This document shows positions 17,416 through 26,813 of a stretch of DNA of 48,983 bases, one piece after another. Both the position numbers and the translations under genes were made by a program. Each line of letters opens with the position of its first letter. Position 1 is the first letter of the stretch. This stretch comes from an uncultured Pelagibacteraceae bacterium (GTDB lineage Bacteria > Pseudomonadota > Alphaproteobacteria > Pelagibacterales > Pelagibacteraceae): positions 1 to 48,983 of the forward strand of contig CACISK010000007.1 in NCBI GenBank assembly GCA_902589315.1, in the 5' to 3' direction. The notes beneath the pieces are model-generated. The model did no database searches, had not been told where the DNA came from, and saw nothing but the letters and a program-made list of their open reading frames with translations.

Positions 17416-17876
17416 TAGCCATTAAGTAGATTTTTAATAATTTGACCTGCCTTAGAAAAATCAATTGTGTCTGCATGGTTTTTCTTTAATTCGCCCATCA
17501 CTCTACCCATATCCTTTAATGAAGAGGCTCCAGAGTTTTTGATAATTTCTTTACAAATTTTCTCTGTATCAGCTTCAGATAATTGTTTAGGTAAATACTC
17601 TGATAAAATATCGAGTTCTCCTTGCTCAATTTCTAATAAATCTAATCTGTTATTTTTTTTATATATTTCAATTGATTCGGATCTTTGTTTAATCATTTTC
17701 TTTAATAGTTTTTTAATATCCTCATCGTCCGTCTCTTTTTTATTTGGACCAGACCTATTGTTAATTTCTAAGTCCTTAATTCCTGACAAAATTAACCTAT
17801 AAGTTGATATCTTATTTTTATCTTTAGATTTTAAAGCATTTTTGTAATCATTATCTATTTTGTCTCTCATCGTCAT
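17415..17876 (-). CDS. yqeY: GatB/YqeY-domain protein
   Basis: A protein of about 153 residues matching the YqeY family, whose helical domain resembles the tRNA-binding tail of GatB; its exact role is unknown, though a link to tRNA-dependent amidation has been proposed. Signs are the N-terminal MRDKIDNDYKNALKSKDK, STYRLI, then EDIKKLLKKMIKQRSESIEIY and LPKQLSE, with a C-terminal GQIIKNLL. The frame opens upstream at a TTG (17900) with another ATG at 17894; I chose 17876 because family members begin just before the MRDKI segment. It precedes dnaG with a TAATG overlap and diverges from carA. Confidence 0.9.
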   Translation of the reverse strand: MTMRDKIDNDYKNALKSKDKNKISTYRLILSGIKDLEINNRSGPNKKETDDEDIKKLLKKMIKQRSESIEIYKKNNRLDLLEIEQGELDILSEYLPKQLSEADTEKICKEIIKNSGASSLKDMGRVMGELKKNHADTIDFSKAGQIIKNLLNG

Positions 17877-17982
17877 ATTTGGAATGTACTTCATAGACAA
17901 AATTGTTCAAAAGAAAAATTGTATTTTGAAAAAATTATTATAGATCTGTTGCGGATAAATAGGTTTTATTGTATTAACCTTT

Positions 17983-17994
17983 AACTCATGAGTT
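17983..17994. promoter_or_regulatory. Perfect palindrome just upstream of carA
   Basis: AACTCATGAGTT is a perfect 12-base palindrome ending four bases before the carA TTG start. It could be an operator between yqeY and carA. The ATG inside it opens a four-codon frame whose TGA overlaps the carA start codon (see findings). A weak promoter (TTGCGG at 17949, 17 bases, TATTAA at 17972) would start transcription near this palindrome. Confidence 0.4.
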
Positions 17995-17998
17995 GTAA

Positions 17999-19192
17999 TT
18001 GACTTTAAAACGAAAAAACAAATCTTCACATCTCTCAAATTTTAACACAGCTATTTTAGTTCTAGAAAATAAATCAGTCTTTAAAGGTATCGGACTAGGA
18101 TATAAAGGAGAGGCAACTGGCGAAATTTGCTTTAATACCTCATTAACTGGTTATCAAGAAATTATTTCTGACCCATCTTACGCTGGTCAGATAATAAATT
18201 TTACATTTCCACACATTGGGAATGTTGGGGCTAATAAAGAAGACGTAGAGTCTGATAGAATATGGACGAGAGGTGTTATTTTTAATTCAGAAATAACAAG
18301 TCCATCTAATTATAGATCTCTTCAGAATTTAGATAAATGGCTTAAAAAGAATAAAATAGTAGGCATAACTGGTCTCGACACAAGAAGTTTAACAAATTTT
18401 ATTAGAGATAAGGGAGCTCCAAAAGGAACAATATCAAACAATAAAAATGGTAAATTTAATATTAATAAACTAATAAATAAATCGATTAAATGGCCTGGTT
18501 TAAGCGGAATGGATTTAGCTCAAGAGGTCACAACTAACAAAACATATATTTGGAAAGGACATAAAACTTGGAAAAAAACTAAAGGTTATGAGAAAAATAA
18601 AAAGAAAAAATTTAGGGTTGTTGCAATAGATTATGGAATTAAAAAAAATATACTTAGATATTTCTCTGACTTTGAATGTGAAGTCAAAGTTGTTTCCTGT
18701 AAAGAAAATGCAAATAAAATACTTAATCTAAAGCCTCATGGAATTTTCTTATCGAACGGTCCTGGAGATCCTGCCGCAACAGGAAAATATGCAATTAAAG
18801 TAGTAAAAAATTTAATAAAAGAAAATATTCCATTATTTGGAATATGTTTAGGTCATCAAATATTAGCCTTAGCTTTAGATGCAAAAACTAAAAAAATGAA
18901 ATTAGGGCATAGAGGTGCAAATCATCCAGTTAAAAATTTAATTACAAAGAAAGTTGAAATTACAAGTCAAAATCATGGATTTGAGGTTGTTAAAGAAAGC
19001 TTAAAAAAAAATACAGAAATAACTCACCTATCATTGTTCGATAATTCAATAGAGGGAATAAGATTAAAAAATAAACCAGTTTTCTCAGTCCAGTATCATC
19101 CAGAAGCTAATCCTGGACCACAAGATAGTAAATATTTATTTAGTAACTTTATTGGAGAAATAAAAAAATATGCCAAAAAGAAAAGACATTAA
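17999..19192 (+). CDS. carA: Carbamoyl-phosphate synthase small (glutaminase) subunit
   Basis: CarA hydrolyses glutamine and passes ammonia to CarB to make carbamoyl phosphate for pyrimidines and arginine. The 397-residue protein has the N-terminal CPSase small domain ([12 protein letters not shown], 44-55; PHIGNVG, 71-77) and a class I amidotransferase domain with GPGDP (254-258), nucleophile Cys283 in GICLGHQ, and the His367/Glu369 pair in QYHPEA. The start is TTG: an in-frame TAA lies immediately upstream and no in-frame ATG occurs before the conserved region. It overlaps carB by 23 bases. A one-base sequencing loss that hides the ATG at 17988 is possible. Confidence 0.95.
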   Translation: MTLKRKNKSSHLSNFNTAILVLENKSVFKGIGLGYKGEATGEICFNTSLTGYQEIISDPSYAGQIINFTFPHIGNVGANKEDVESDRIWTRGVIFNSEITSPSNYRSLQNLDKWLKKNKIVGITGLDTRSLTNFIRDKGAPKGTISNNKNGKFNINKLINKSIKWPGLSGMDLAQEVTTNKTYIWKGHKTWKKTKGYEKNKKKKFRVVAIDYGIKKNILRYFSDFECEVKVVSCKENANKILNLKPHGIFLSNGPGDPAATGKYAIKVVKNLIKENIPLFGICLGHQILALALDAKTKKMKLGHRGANHPVKNLITKKVEITSQNHGFEVVKESLKKNTEITHLSLFDNSIEGIRLKNKPVFSVQYHPEANPGPQDSKYLFSNFIGEIKKYAKKKRH

Positions 19193-22100
19193 AAAAATTT
19201 TAGTTATTGGAGCTGGTCCAATTATTATTGGTCAAGCTTGTGAATTTGATTATTCCGGAACACAAGCATGCAAAGCATTAAAAGATGAAGGTTATAAAGT
19301 AATATTAATCAATTCAAATCCAGCAACTATAATGACTGATCCTGGTGTTGCTGATAAAACTTATATCGAACCAATATCTTTGGAAGTACTAGAGGAAGTC
19401 ATCAAAAAAGAAAGGCCAAATGCTATTCTACCAACAATGGGTGGTCAAACAGCATTAAATCTTGCAATTAACGCAGAAAAAATTGGTTTGCTTAAAAAGT
19501 ATAAAATTGAACTTATCGGAGCAAACTCTAGGGCAATAGCTAATGCTGAAGATAGAAAAAAATTTAGAAAGAATATGTCTGATATTGGTATTAATTTACC
19601 AAAATCAGAAGTTCTTAATAAATTTTCAAACGCGAAAAAATGTTTAAACAAGATTGGTCTTCCTGCAATTATTAGACCTTCATTTACTTTGGGGGGATTG
19701 GGTGGTGGAATCGCAAGAACAAAAAAAGATTTTTTTAAGATTGTAAAAGAAGGGATGAACGAGTCTCCCCAAAATCAGGTTTTAGTTGAAGAATGTTTAG
19801 ATGGGTGGAAAGAATTTGAGATGGAGGTTGTAAGAGATCGAAATGATAATTGTATAATTATCTGTTCAATAGAAAATGTTGATCCAATGGGAACTCATAC
19901 CGGTGACTCTGTTACAATAGCTCCCGCATTAACATTAACAGATAAAGAGTACCAAGTAATGCGAAATGCATCTATTGCTTGCTTAAGAAAAATAGGTGTT
20001 GAAACTGGAGGTTCAAATGTTCAATTCGCCATAAATCCAAAAAATGGAAGAATGGTAATTATTGAAATGAACCCTAGAGTTTCAAGATCATCTGCATTAG
20101 CTTCTAAAGCAACTGGCTTTCCAATAGCAAAAGTGGCCGCAAAATTAGCAGTTGGCTATACTCTTGATGAACTACAAAACGAAATAACTAAAGTAACACC
20201 AGCTTCTTTTGAACCAACAATCGATTATGTTGTAACAAAAATTCCAAGGTTTACGTTTGAAAAATTTTCTGACACAGAAGCAATTTTAGGAACATCAATG
20301 AGATCAGTTGGTGAAGCAATGGCAATTGGGAGAAACTTCAAAGAATCTTTTCAAAAAGCACTGGTTTCACTTGAAACTGGTTTATCAGGATTAGATAATA
20401 TTTTTAACTATTCAAAAAAAGAAATCCTAAAAAATTTAAAAATCAATATTCCAAACAAATTACTTCTGATTGCTGAGGCTTTTCGAAAAAAAATTTCTTT
20501 AGATATTATATATAAATTATCAAAGGTAGATCCTTGGTTTTTAAATCAAATAAAAGAAATAGTTGATGAAGAAAAAATATTAAATTCAAAGGGGCTACCC
20601 AAAACTTTTGAGGAATTTAATAGAATAAAATCAATAGGCTTTTCTGACAAAAAGATCTCACAATTGACTGGTCAAAAAGAAACAATCGTCAAATCAAGAA
20701 GAAAAGCGCTAAAAGTTATGCCTGTTTTTAAAAAAGTTGATACCTGTGCTGCAGAATTTAAATCTTTTACACCTTATATGTATTCTACGTATCAAAGAAA
20801 TTTTTCTATTAAAACTGAATGCGAAGCTGAGCCAAGCAATAAAAAGAAAATAATAATTCTAGGTGGAGGACCAAATAGAATTGGCCAAGGTATAGAGTTT
20901 GATTATTGCTGTTGTCAGGCTAGCTTTTCTTTAAAAGAAGCAGGTTTTGAAACAATAATGATAAATTGTAACCCGGAAACTGTTTCTACAGATTATGATA
21001 CAAGTGACAGATTATACTTTGAACCTTTAATTGAAGAGTATGTTGAGAACATAATTTTAAAAGAAAAATCAAAAGGAAATCTAATTGGTATTATTGCACA
21101 ATTTGGAGGCCAAACCCCTATCAAATTAGCTAAATTTTTAGATGAAAATAAATTACCTATTTTAGGGACACAATATAAATCGATTGATCTTGCAGAAGAT
21201 AGAGACAGATTTAGAGAGTTGCTTATAAAGCTTAAATTAAAACAAGCTGAAAGCGGAATAGCCTACAAATTCGATCAAGCTATTAATGTTGCTGAAAAAA
21301 TTGGATTACCTGTAGTTGTTAGACCTTCTTATGTTTTGGGTGGAAGAGCTATGGAAATTGTTCATGACAAAAGTCAATTGAAACAATTTATAAATGAAGC
21401 TTTCAAAGCATCAGAACAAAATCCAATCTTAATTGATAAATTCATAGATAATGCGATGGAAGTAGATGTAGATGCGATTTCAGATGGAAAAGATGTTTAT
21501 GTTGCTGGAATAATGCAACACATCGAAGAAGCAGGAATTCACTCAGGAGACTCTGCATGCTGCTTGCCGCCGGTATCAATAAAGGCAAATCTTTTAAGAG
21601 AACTTAAAATACAAACAAGAAAATTAGCTCTAGCTTTAAAAGTTAAAGGATTTTTAAATATTCAATTTGCAATTAAAAATGATGAAATTTTTGTCATTGA
21701 AGTTAATCCTAGAGCAAGCAGAACTGTACCCTTTGTTTCAAAAGCAAACGGTATTCCACTTGCAAAAATTGCATCAAGAATAATGTCTGGGGAAAAATTA
21801 AGTAAGTATAAATTAAAATACAAAACCAATAAAAAATTTGCTGTTAAGGAAGCAGTATTTCCATTCAATAAATTTCCAGATAGTGATTTATTACTTGGCC
21901 CTGAGATGAAGTCTACTGGTGAGGTAATGGGTTTTGATGATGATTTTGGAATGGCTGTTGCAAAAAGTCAAATTGCTGCTTCTAACTCATTGCCAACTAA
22001 AGGAATGGCATTCTTATCAGTAAAAGACTCTCACAAACAAGAAATAATAGGTGTTGCACAAAGATTAATGAAACTTGGATTCACACTTTCTGCAACCAAA

Positions 22101-22394
22101 GGAACGTCAGAGATTCTAAAACAGAATGGAATGAAATGTAAAAAAATTAATAAGGTGAGCAGTGGTAGACCACATATAGTAGATGTTTTAAATTCTAAAA
22201 AAATATCTTTGGTAATAAATACGGGAGGTGGAAATTCTGAACACAGGATTAGTGATGCTAGAGCATTAAGAAGAGGAACTCTTGCAAACAAAATTCCTTA
22301 TTGTACGAATATGTCTACAGCCTATTCATTCTTAGAAGCAATAAAATCATTAAAAACAACCAAGTTAAGAGTAAAATCTCTGCAAGATAATTAA
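19170..22394 (+). CDS. carB: Carbamoyl-phosphate synthase large subunit
   Basis: CarB uses bicarbonate, two ATP and ammonia from CarA to form carbamoyl phosphate. At 1074 residues it has the normal length and the internal duplication: the first ATP-grasp half ([17 protein letters not shown] near 14-30), an oligomerisation region (about 400-550), the second ATP-grasp half ([16 protein letters not shown] near 565), and a C-terminal MGS-like regulatory domain (about 930-1074). Metal-binding ends of both halves are visible as [19 protein letters not shown] and [19 protein letters not shown]. It overlaps carA by 23 bases and its stop faces the oxygenase-like gene at a 2-base distance. Confidence 0.98.
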   Translation: MPKRKDIKKILVIGAGPIIIGQACEFDYSGTQACKALKDEGYKVILINSNPATIMTDPGVADKTYIEPISLEVLEEVIKKERPNAILPTMGGQTALNLAINAEKIGLLKKYKIELIGANSRAIANAEDRKKFRKNMSDIGINLPKSEVLNKFSNAKKCLNKIGLPAIIRPSFTLGGLGGGIARTKKDFFKIVKEGMNESPQNQVLVEECLDGWKEFEMEVVRDRNDNCIIICSIENVDPMGTHTGDSVTIAPALTLTDKEYQVMRNASIACLRKIGVETGGSNVQFAINPKNGRMVIIEMNPRVSRSSALASKATGFPIAKVAAKLAVGYTLDELQNEITKVTPASFEPTIDYVVTKIPRFTFEKFSDTEAILGTSMRSVGEAMAIGRNFKESFQKALVSLETGLSGLDNIFNYSKKEILKNLKINIPNKLLLIAEAFRKKISLDIIYKLSKVDPWFLNQIKEIVDEEKILNSKGLPKTFEEFNRIKSIGFSDKKISQLTGQKETIVKSRRKALKVMPVFKKVDTCAAEFKSFTPYMYSTYQRNFSIKTECEAEPSNKKKIIILGGGPNRIGQGIEFDYCCCQASFSLKEAGFETIMINCNPETVSTDYDTSDRLYFEPLIEEYVENIILKEKSKGNLIGIIAQFGGQTPIKLAKFLDENKLPILGTQYKSIDLAEDRDRFRELLIKLKLKQAESGIAYKFDQAINVAEKIGLPVVVRPSYVLGGRAMEIVHDKSQLKQFINEAFKASEQNPILIDKFIDNAMEVDVDAISDGKDVYVAGIMQHIEEAGIHSGDSACCLPPVSIKANLLRELKIQTRKLALALKVKGFLNIQFAIKNDEIFVIEVNPRASRTVPFVSKANGIPLAKIASRIMSGEKLSKYKLKYKTNKKFAVKEAVFPFNKFPDSDLLLGPEMKSTGEVMGFDDDFGMAVAKSQIAASNSLPTKGMAFLSVKDSHKQEIIGVAQRLMKLGFTLSATKGTSEILKQNGMKCKKINKVSSGRPHIVDVLNSKKISLVINTGGGNSEHRISDARALRRGTLANKIPYCTNMSTAYSFLEAIKSLKTTKLRVKSLQDN

Positions 22395-22396
22395 TT

Positions 22397-23059
22397 TTAA
22401 TTGACTTTCCAATCTGTCTCAAATGTAACATAATTTACTTGAAGGCATCTTCTCTCTTTTACTATTTCTTTTTTTTCCATACCGTGCCAAGTGTTAGGGC
22501 CACTTGAAAAGAAATAGCCATAATTATCCTTATAAGGAACAGTTTTTGCTAATTTTAGATTTTCATCATAAAAATCTGTACCTAAATCTTCTTTTTCATT
22601 ATGCTTATTTACGAATAATAAACATGACATCAGTTTCTCTTTAATATCGCAATGTGGTTTTAACCAGAATCCTTTTCTATCACAGATAACCTCGACTCTT
22701 ACATATGAATTTGAAAGATCTTTATTTATCATTTCAGAAATTTTTTTATAAGTTGATGGATTTTGAAGTTCTCTAATAAATTCAACAAGATTAGGAAATT
22801 GATTTGAGTTTTCTTTGGTCACAAAACATCTAAATTTTAGTGCCTTGCCTCCGTCTGATATACCTTCTCTAAACTTACCTTCACCTCCATCAATTGCTCT
22901 AGTACCATCGTAGTTTAAATTATGTTCTATCGGATTAGCTATATCAGCGTTTATAATTTCCTGAACTTGGCCGTCAGTTAGTGGTTGATTTAATTCCCAA
23001 TGTTCAAAAGGAATTTTGTGATTTGACGAATTTTTTAATATTGATTTTAAAAATGCCAT
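22397..23059 (-). CDS. 2OG-Fe(II) oxygenase-like protein
   Basis: A 220-residue protein that looks like a 2-oxoglutarate/iron(II)-dependent dioxygenase. The metal facial triad is visible as His-x-Asp in KPHCDIKEK (about 133-141) and a distal His in NTWHGME (about 193-199). A downstream Arg pair (KERRCLQVNYV) is placed to bind 2-oxoglutarate. The substrate cannot be told from sequence. Its ATG overlaps the stop of the ELM1-like gene (TAATG), so the two are translationally coupled. Relatives near glycan genes often modify sugars or proteins, but here that is only a possibility. Confidence 0.7.
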   Translation of the reverse strand: MAFLKSILKNSSNHKIPFEHWELNQPLTDGQVQEIINADIANPIEHNLNYDGTRAIDGGEGKFREGISDGGKALKFRCFVTKENSNQFPNLVEFIRELQNPSTYKKISEMINKDLSNSYVRVEVICDRKGFWLKPHCDIKEKLMSCLLFVNKHNEKEDLGTDFYDENLKLAKTVPYKDNYGYFFSSGPNTWHGMEKKEIVKERRCLQVNYVTFETDWKVN

Positions 23060-24006
23060 TATAATTGAATTTTATCTTTAATGATATTTGCTACTCTATT
23101 CGTTTCATCTAATTTTTCATAGTTCCAATTTTCTAATTTTTCTCCTAATTCTCTAACAATTTTCATTTCTTGAAATAATTTTCTAAAATTTTTAAATCTT
23201 TTATCGCTTTTTTTAGGTGGAATAGTGGCAATATAAATTGGCTTGCCTGTTAAAGCTGCCTCTGAAATCATAGAGCTTGAATCGCACGTAATAACTATAT
23301 GTTTTGATATTGCAAGCGCACTTAAATAGGCCTTTTTATCAACACCATCTAATACTAAATGATCGTTTCCAAAATATATTTTTGCATGTTCTATAGTTCC
23401 CTTTGGCGTTCTCATAGAAGGGATGACTACTAAATTAAGATTATTTTCTTTAACTAAATAATTTACTTTTGAAAAAATTTCTTGGATATTTCTATCTGAA
23501 TAATCATAATACTGGGTAGGACCACCAATTATTAAAGAAATTATATTTTTATCCCTCAATTTGCTTGAAATACTAAACAAATATTCTTTGTCTTTTTCAA
23601 TTTCTTCACTTGTTAAATAATGAATAGCTCCTTTTGTTTTTAATACATTATCTCCATCAAGATTATCGTGCTCTGGCACTACAACTAGATCAAAATTATC
23701 AAGTTTTATCTTTGGGTTTTGAATATGAATGTTAAATACTTTTTTCTTTGAATTTTTTTTTAAGAATAATGATGGAATAATACTTTTTCTTCCACATGAA
23801 ATTATTAAATCAACATCTTCACATTCAATTTTTTTAAAAACTGAGTCGGATATTGGAGTGAATTTCGGCGGTATAACTTTCCAGAAACCTTTTGTTTCAA
23901 CTGTGTGGTGAGAATAATTTATATCTAAAGCTTTAGCCAAACCTTCTACTTGGCTAATCATCCCATGCATACCTTCTGTTAATAATATACCTTTCAATTT
24001 AGTCAT
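23059..24006 (-). CDS. ELM1-like (DUF1022) GT-B-fold protein
   Basis: A 315-residue protein of the mitochondrial-fission ELM1 family, widespread in alphaproteobacteria. Matching segments are LTEGMHGMISQVEGLAKAL (9-27), IISCGRKS near 68-75, VFNIHIQNP near 90-98, IIGGPTQYYDY near 158-168, and the C-terminal TCDSSSMISEAALTGKPI that resembles the nucleotide-sugar end of GT-B glycosyltransferases. In plants ELM1 recruits dynamin for mitochondrial fission; in bacteria the role is unknown and a glycosyl transfer activity is plausible. A TATAAT (24012-24017) lies five bases before the ATG, so its mRNA may be leaderless. Confidence 0.8.
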   Translation of the reverse strand: MTKLKGILLTEGMHGMISQVEGLAKALDINYSHHTVETKGFWKVIPPKFTPISDSVFKKIECEDVDLIISCGRKSIIPSLFLKKNSKKKVFNIHIQNPKIKLDNFDLVVVPEHDNLDGDNVLKTKGAIHYLTSEEIEKDKEYLFSISSKLRDKNIISLIIGGPTQYYDYSDRNIQEIFSKVNYLVKENNLNLVVIPSMRTPKGTIEHAKIYFGNDHLVLDGVDKKAYLSALAISKHIVITCDSSSMISEAALTGKPIYIATIPPKKSDKRFKNFRKLFQEMKIVRELGEKLENWNYEKLDETNRVANIIKDKIQL

Positions 24007-24027
24007 TAATCATTATATAGCTTTCAT

Positions 24028-24972
24028 ATGAGAGAAAATACAACTAAACACACAAAAGTGTTAATAATTGGGTCGGGTCCCGCTGGATATACAGCAGCAA
24101 TTTATGCTGCAAGAGCAATGTTAAAACCAATATTAGTTCATGGTATGGAACCTGGTGGCCAGTTAACAACTACAACTGATGTTGAAAATTTTCCTGGATT
24201 TAAAGATGTAATACAAGGGCCGTGGCTTATGGATCAAATGAAAGGTCAGGCAGAAGTTGTTGGAACTGAAATGATACAAGATCATATAGCGTCAGTAGAC
24301 TTAAAATCTAAGCCATTTAAAGCTGTTGGAGATAGCGGCCAAATTTATGAAGCAGACTCAATAATTATTTCAACAGGAGCTCAAGCTAGATGGTTGAATA
24401 TAGACTCTGAACAAAATTTTAGAGGTTTTGGTGTATCTGCATGTGCAACATGTGATGGATTTTTCTTTAAAGACAAAACTGTTGCTGTTGTCGGGGGAGG
24501 AAATGCTGCAGTTGAAGAAGCTATGTTTTTAACAAAATTTGCCTCAAAAGTTCAGCTTATACATAGAAGAGATAGTCTAAGAGCAGAAAAATTACTTCAA
24601 AAGAAATTAATGGAAAATAAAAAAATTGAAATAATTTGGGACTCTGTTGTTGATGAAGTTATTGGGGATAATGATCCTAAAAATGTAACTGGATTAAAAA
24701 TTAAAAATGTTAAAACAAATAAAATAGACCAACTAAAAATTGATGGATTGTTTATAGCTATAGGACATGATCCAGCAACGTCATTATTTAAAGACCAACT
24801 AGAAATGGATAATGAGGGTTATTTAATAACAAAACCAGAATCCACACAAACAAATATACCGGGAGTTTTTGCTGCTGGTGATGTAAAAGATAAAATATTT
24901 AGACAGGCCGTTACAGCAGCTGGTATGGGATGTATGGCGGCATTAGAAGCTGAAAAACATTTATCCGAATAG
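24028..24972 (+). CDS. trxB: Thioredoxin-disulfide reductase
   Basis: NADPH-dependent flavoenzyme that keeps thioredoxin reduced in the cytoplasm. The 314-residue protein has the FAD-binding GSGPAGYTAA (15-24), the redox pair in CATC (139-142) followed by DG, the NADPH-binding GGGNAAVEEA (156-165), and the C-terminal FAD motif AAGDV. Length and motif order are standard. Only 21 bases separate its ATG from the diverging ELM1-like start, so its promoter must reach into that gene. Its stop is directly followed by the ATG of the SDR gene (TAGATG). Confidence 0.96.
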   Translation: MRENTTKHTKVLIIGSGPAGYTAAIYAARAMLKPILVHGMEPGGQLTTTTDVENFPGFKDVIQGPWLMDQMKGQAEVVGTEMIQDHIASVDLKSKPFKAVGDSGQIYEADSIIISTGAQARWLNIDSEQNFRGFGVSACATCDGFFFKDKTVAVVGGGNAAVEEAMFLTKFASKVQLIHRRDSLRAEKLLQKKLMENKKIEIIWDSVVDEVIGDNDPKNVTGLKIKNVKTNKIDQLKIDGLFIAIGHDPATSLFKDQLEMDNEGYLITKPESTQTNIPGVFAAGDVKDKIFRQAVTAAGMGCMAALEAEKHLSE

Positions 24973-25992
24973 ATGAATGAAACAGTATTGTTAACGGGTA
25001 TAAGTGGATGGATCGCTAAACACACTGCAATTGAATTATTAAAATCGGGATATAAAGTTTTAGGCACTGTTAGAGATTCTGGTTTAATAGAGCAAACAAA
25101 AAAAACCATAAATGAATATGCATCAATTGATAAATTATCATTTGTCGAATTAGATCTTTTAAAAGACGAAGGTTGGGATGAGGCATTAAAAGGCTGTAAG
25201 TATGTAATGCATGTGGCTTCTCCTTTCCCTTTGAAGACTTCTAGAGATCGTGAAAGTCTTGTTCCAACAGCTAAAGATGGAACTATAAGAGTTTTAAAAG
25301 CTGCTGTTAATGCGGGAGTTGAACGTATTATTAAGACATCTTCAATTGCAACAATGTTTAGAAAACCTAATAGGACAAATCCATATACATTTGGTGAAAA
25401 TGATTGGAGTGATGCTAATTGGAAAGGTTGTAATGATTACTTTGTTTCAAAAATCAAGGCTGAAAAAGCAGCTTGGGAATTTATGGAGAATAAAGGTTTA
25501 AAGAATAAGTTGGTATGTATATGTCCTGGAGGTGTCTTTGGAGACGCTTTAGATACTAAAGAAAAAACTTCGATAAGTTATGTTAAATTATTTCTAGAAG
25601 GTAAATATCCAGGTGCTCCGGATTTTAGTATTTTAGTCTCAGATATGAAAGATGTAGTGAAAGCTCACATCAATTCATTAACAAGACCAGATGTTGGTGG
25701 AAGACGACTAATAATTGGCTCTGAGGTCAAAAGAATGATAGATTTTTCTAATATTATGGCTGAAGCATTACCTAAATATTCAAAAAAACTTCCAAAAAGA
25801 GTGTTGCCAAACTTTTTAGTGAGAATAATTAGTCATCTGGATACGAGTGCAAAAATGATGGTTCCAGATTTAGGGATACAAATGCAAACTGATGCTTCGT
25901 ATGCTGAAGATTTATTGGGATTTAAATTTCAGCCAGCTAGAGGATGTATTGAGGATGCAGCAAAATCAGTAGTTAGACTTGGATTAGTATAA
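24973..25992 (+). CDS. Extended SDR, dihydroflavonol-reductase-like
   Basis: A 339-residue NAD(P)-dependent epimerase/dehydratase-type protein of the extended short-chain dehydrogenase family. The Rossmann motif TGISGWIA (8-15) stands for TGxxGxxG with the last Gly replaced by Ala. Further marks are the VMHVASPF segment (78-85) typical of dihydroflavonol 4-reductase relatives, and the catalytic Tyr156-x3-Lys160 in NDYFVSK. The substrate is unknown; family members reduce ketones or aldehydes on small molecules. It begins at the base after the trxB stop, with a small membrane protein gene 1 base downstream, suggesting a single operon. Confidence 0.82.
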   Translation: MNETVLLTGISGWIAKHTAIELLKSGYKVLGTVRDSGLIEQTKKTINEYASIDKLSFVELDLLKDEGWDEALKGCKYVMHVASPFPLKTSRDRESLVPTAKDGTIRVLKAAVNAGVERIIKTSSIATMFRKPNRTNPYTFGENDWSDANWKGCNDYFVSKIKAEKAAWEFMENKGLKNKLVCICPGGVFGDALDTKEKTSISYVKLFLEGKYPGAPDFSILVSDMKDVVKAHINSLTRPDVGGRRLIIGSEVKRMIDFSNIMAEALPKYSKKLPKRVLPNFLVRIISHLDTSAKMMVPDLGIQMQTDASYAEDLLGFKFQPARGCIEDAAKSVVRLGLV

Positions 25993-25993
25993 T

Positions 25994-26413
25994 ATGACAA
26001 AAGGAATAAAGTGGATTATGTTTGCAACTGGCTGGATGTCATTCAGGGCTATTGGTTCAAGTTTAATTTTATTTTGGACAATCACAGAAAATGAGAGAGC
26101 GGCACCGTACGAGTGGATTGTATCTTTGACTGGTGATTTTATAATTGGAATAACTGCTTTATTTTTAGTTTACTTTATTTATAAAAAACCATCTGCAGTA
26201 CTTTGGGGTATTTTATTAGCTTGGAACTTTGTTGGTTTATTTGATTTATATGAGGCCATAACAACTAGTATTTTAGTTCCATATGAACCAATTCCAGAAT
26301 TAGGATTAAATGATTTTGGTGTGAAATCTGTACTTACTCTTAACTCAATAATTCATATATCGGCGATTTATTTGTTATTTCAGTCTAGAATAAAAAGTTA
26401 TTTTAATTTATAA
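25994..26413 (+). CDS. Small membrane protein of unknown function
   Basis: I do not recognise the family. The 139-residue protein has about four hydrophobic segments (roughly 5-27, 42-64, 69-88 and 112-132), with Trp-rich N-terminal helices (KWIMFATGWMSF) and a loop rich in Pro and Glu (VPYEPIPELG) before the last helix. It sits one base after the SDR gene and is followed by the PsiE-like gene, so the three are likely co-transcribed. Nothing in it points to a transporter or enzyme. Confidence 0.7.
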   Translation: MTKGIKWIMFATGWMSFRAIGSSLILFWTITENERAAPYEWIVSLTGDFIIGITALFLVYFIYKKPSAVLWGILLAWNFVGLFDLYEAITTSILVPYEPIPELGLNDFGVKSVLTLNSIIHISAIYLLFQSRIKSYFNL

Positions 26414-26423
26414 AAGATTGTTA

Positions 26424-26798
26424 ATGGAAAACATTGTAAAGCAAATCCAGCTTGTAGCATTAGTAATCATTTTAGTTAGTACAGTTATTGCTTTTGGGCA
26501 AGAAATGTACCAGATGATACTCGTGCAAAGAGTTACTTTAGCCGATCTACTTTTGCTTTTTTTATATCTTGAAGTGCTTGCAATGGTTAGAGTATTTTGG
26601 GAAAGCCAATCAATTCAAATTACACTGCCGTTATTTATTGCTATAACTGCACTTGCTAGATTTATTATTTTACAAGGAAAATCTCTAAATCCAGAGATAT
26701 TACTATATGAAGCAGGTGCGATTGTTTTAATTGCTTTAGCAATTGTAATTTTAAGATTTAGAAATTCTTCACTAATTGGACTAAATAAAAAAAAATAG
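26424..26798 (+). CDS. PsiE-like membrane protein
   Basis: A membrane protein of about 124 residues with four hydrophobic segments and the layout of the phosphate-starvation-inducible PsiE family: first helix followed by EMYQMILVQ, then DLLLLFLYLEVLAMVRVFW, then a helix ending in ARFIILQ and a last helix followed by a basic tail. The function of the family is unknown. The frame also opens at a TTG six bases upstream; I prefer the ATG at 26424. Its lysine-rich C-terminus, read on the other strand, gives the T run of a likely aspartate aminotransferase terminator. It follows the small membrane protein gene by 10 bases. Confidence 0.75.
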   Translation: MENIVKQIQLVALVIILVSTVIAFGQEMYQMILVQRVTLADLLLLFLYLEVLAMVRVFWESQSIQITLPLFIAITALARFIILQGKSLNPEILLYEAGAIVLIALAIVILRFRNSSLIGLNKKK

Positions 26799-26813
26799 GT
26801 TTATCCTAAATCC
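26787..26813 (-). terminator. Likely intrinsic terminator of the aspartate aminotransferase gene
   Basis: On the minus strand GG(A)TTTA pairs with TAAACC across a GGA loop, six pairs with one bulged A, followed by TA and nine T residues. The stem covers the aminotransferase stop codon and the T run lies inside the lysine codons of the facing PsiE-like gene. The stem is short, so confidence is moderate. Confidence 0.45.
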
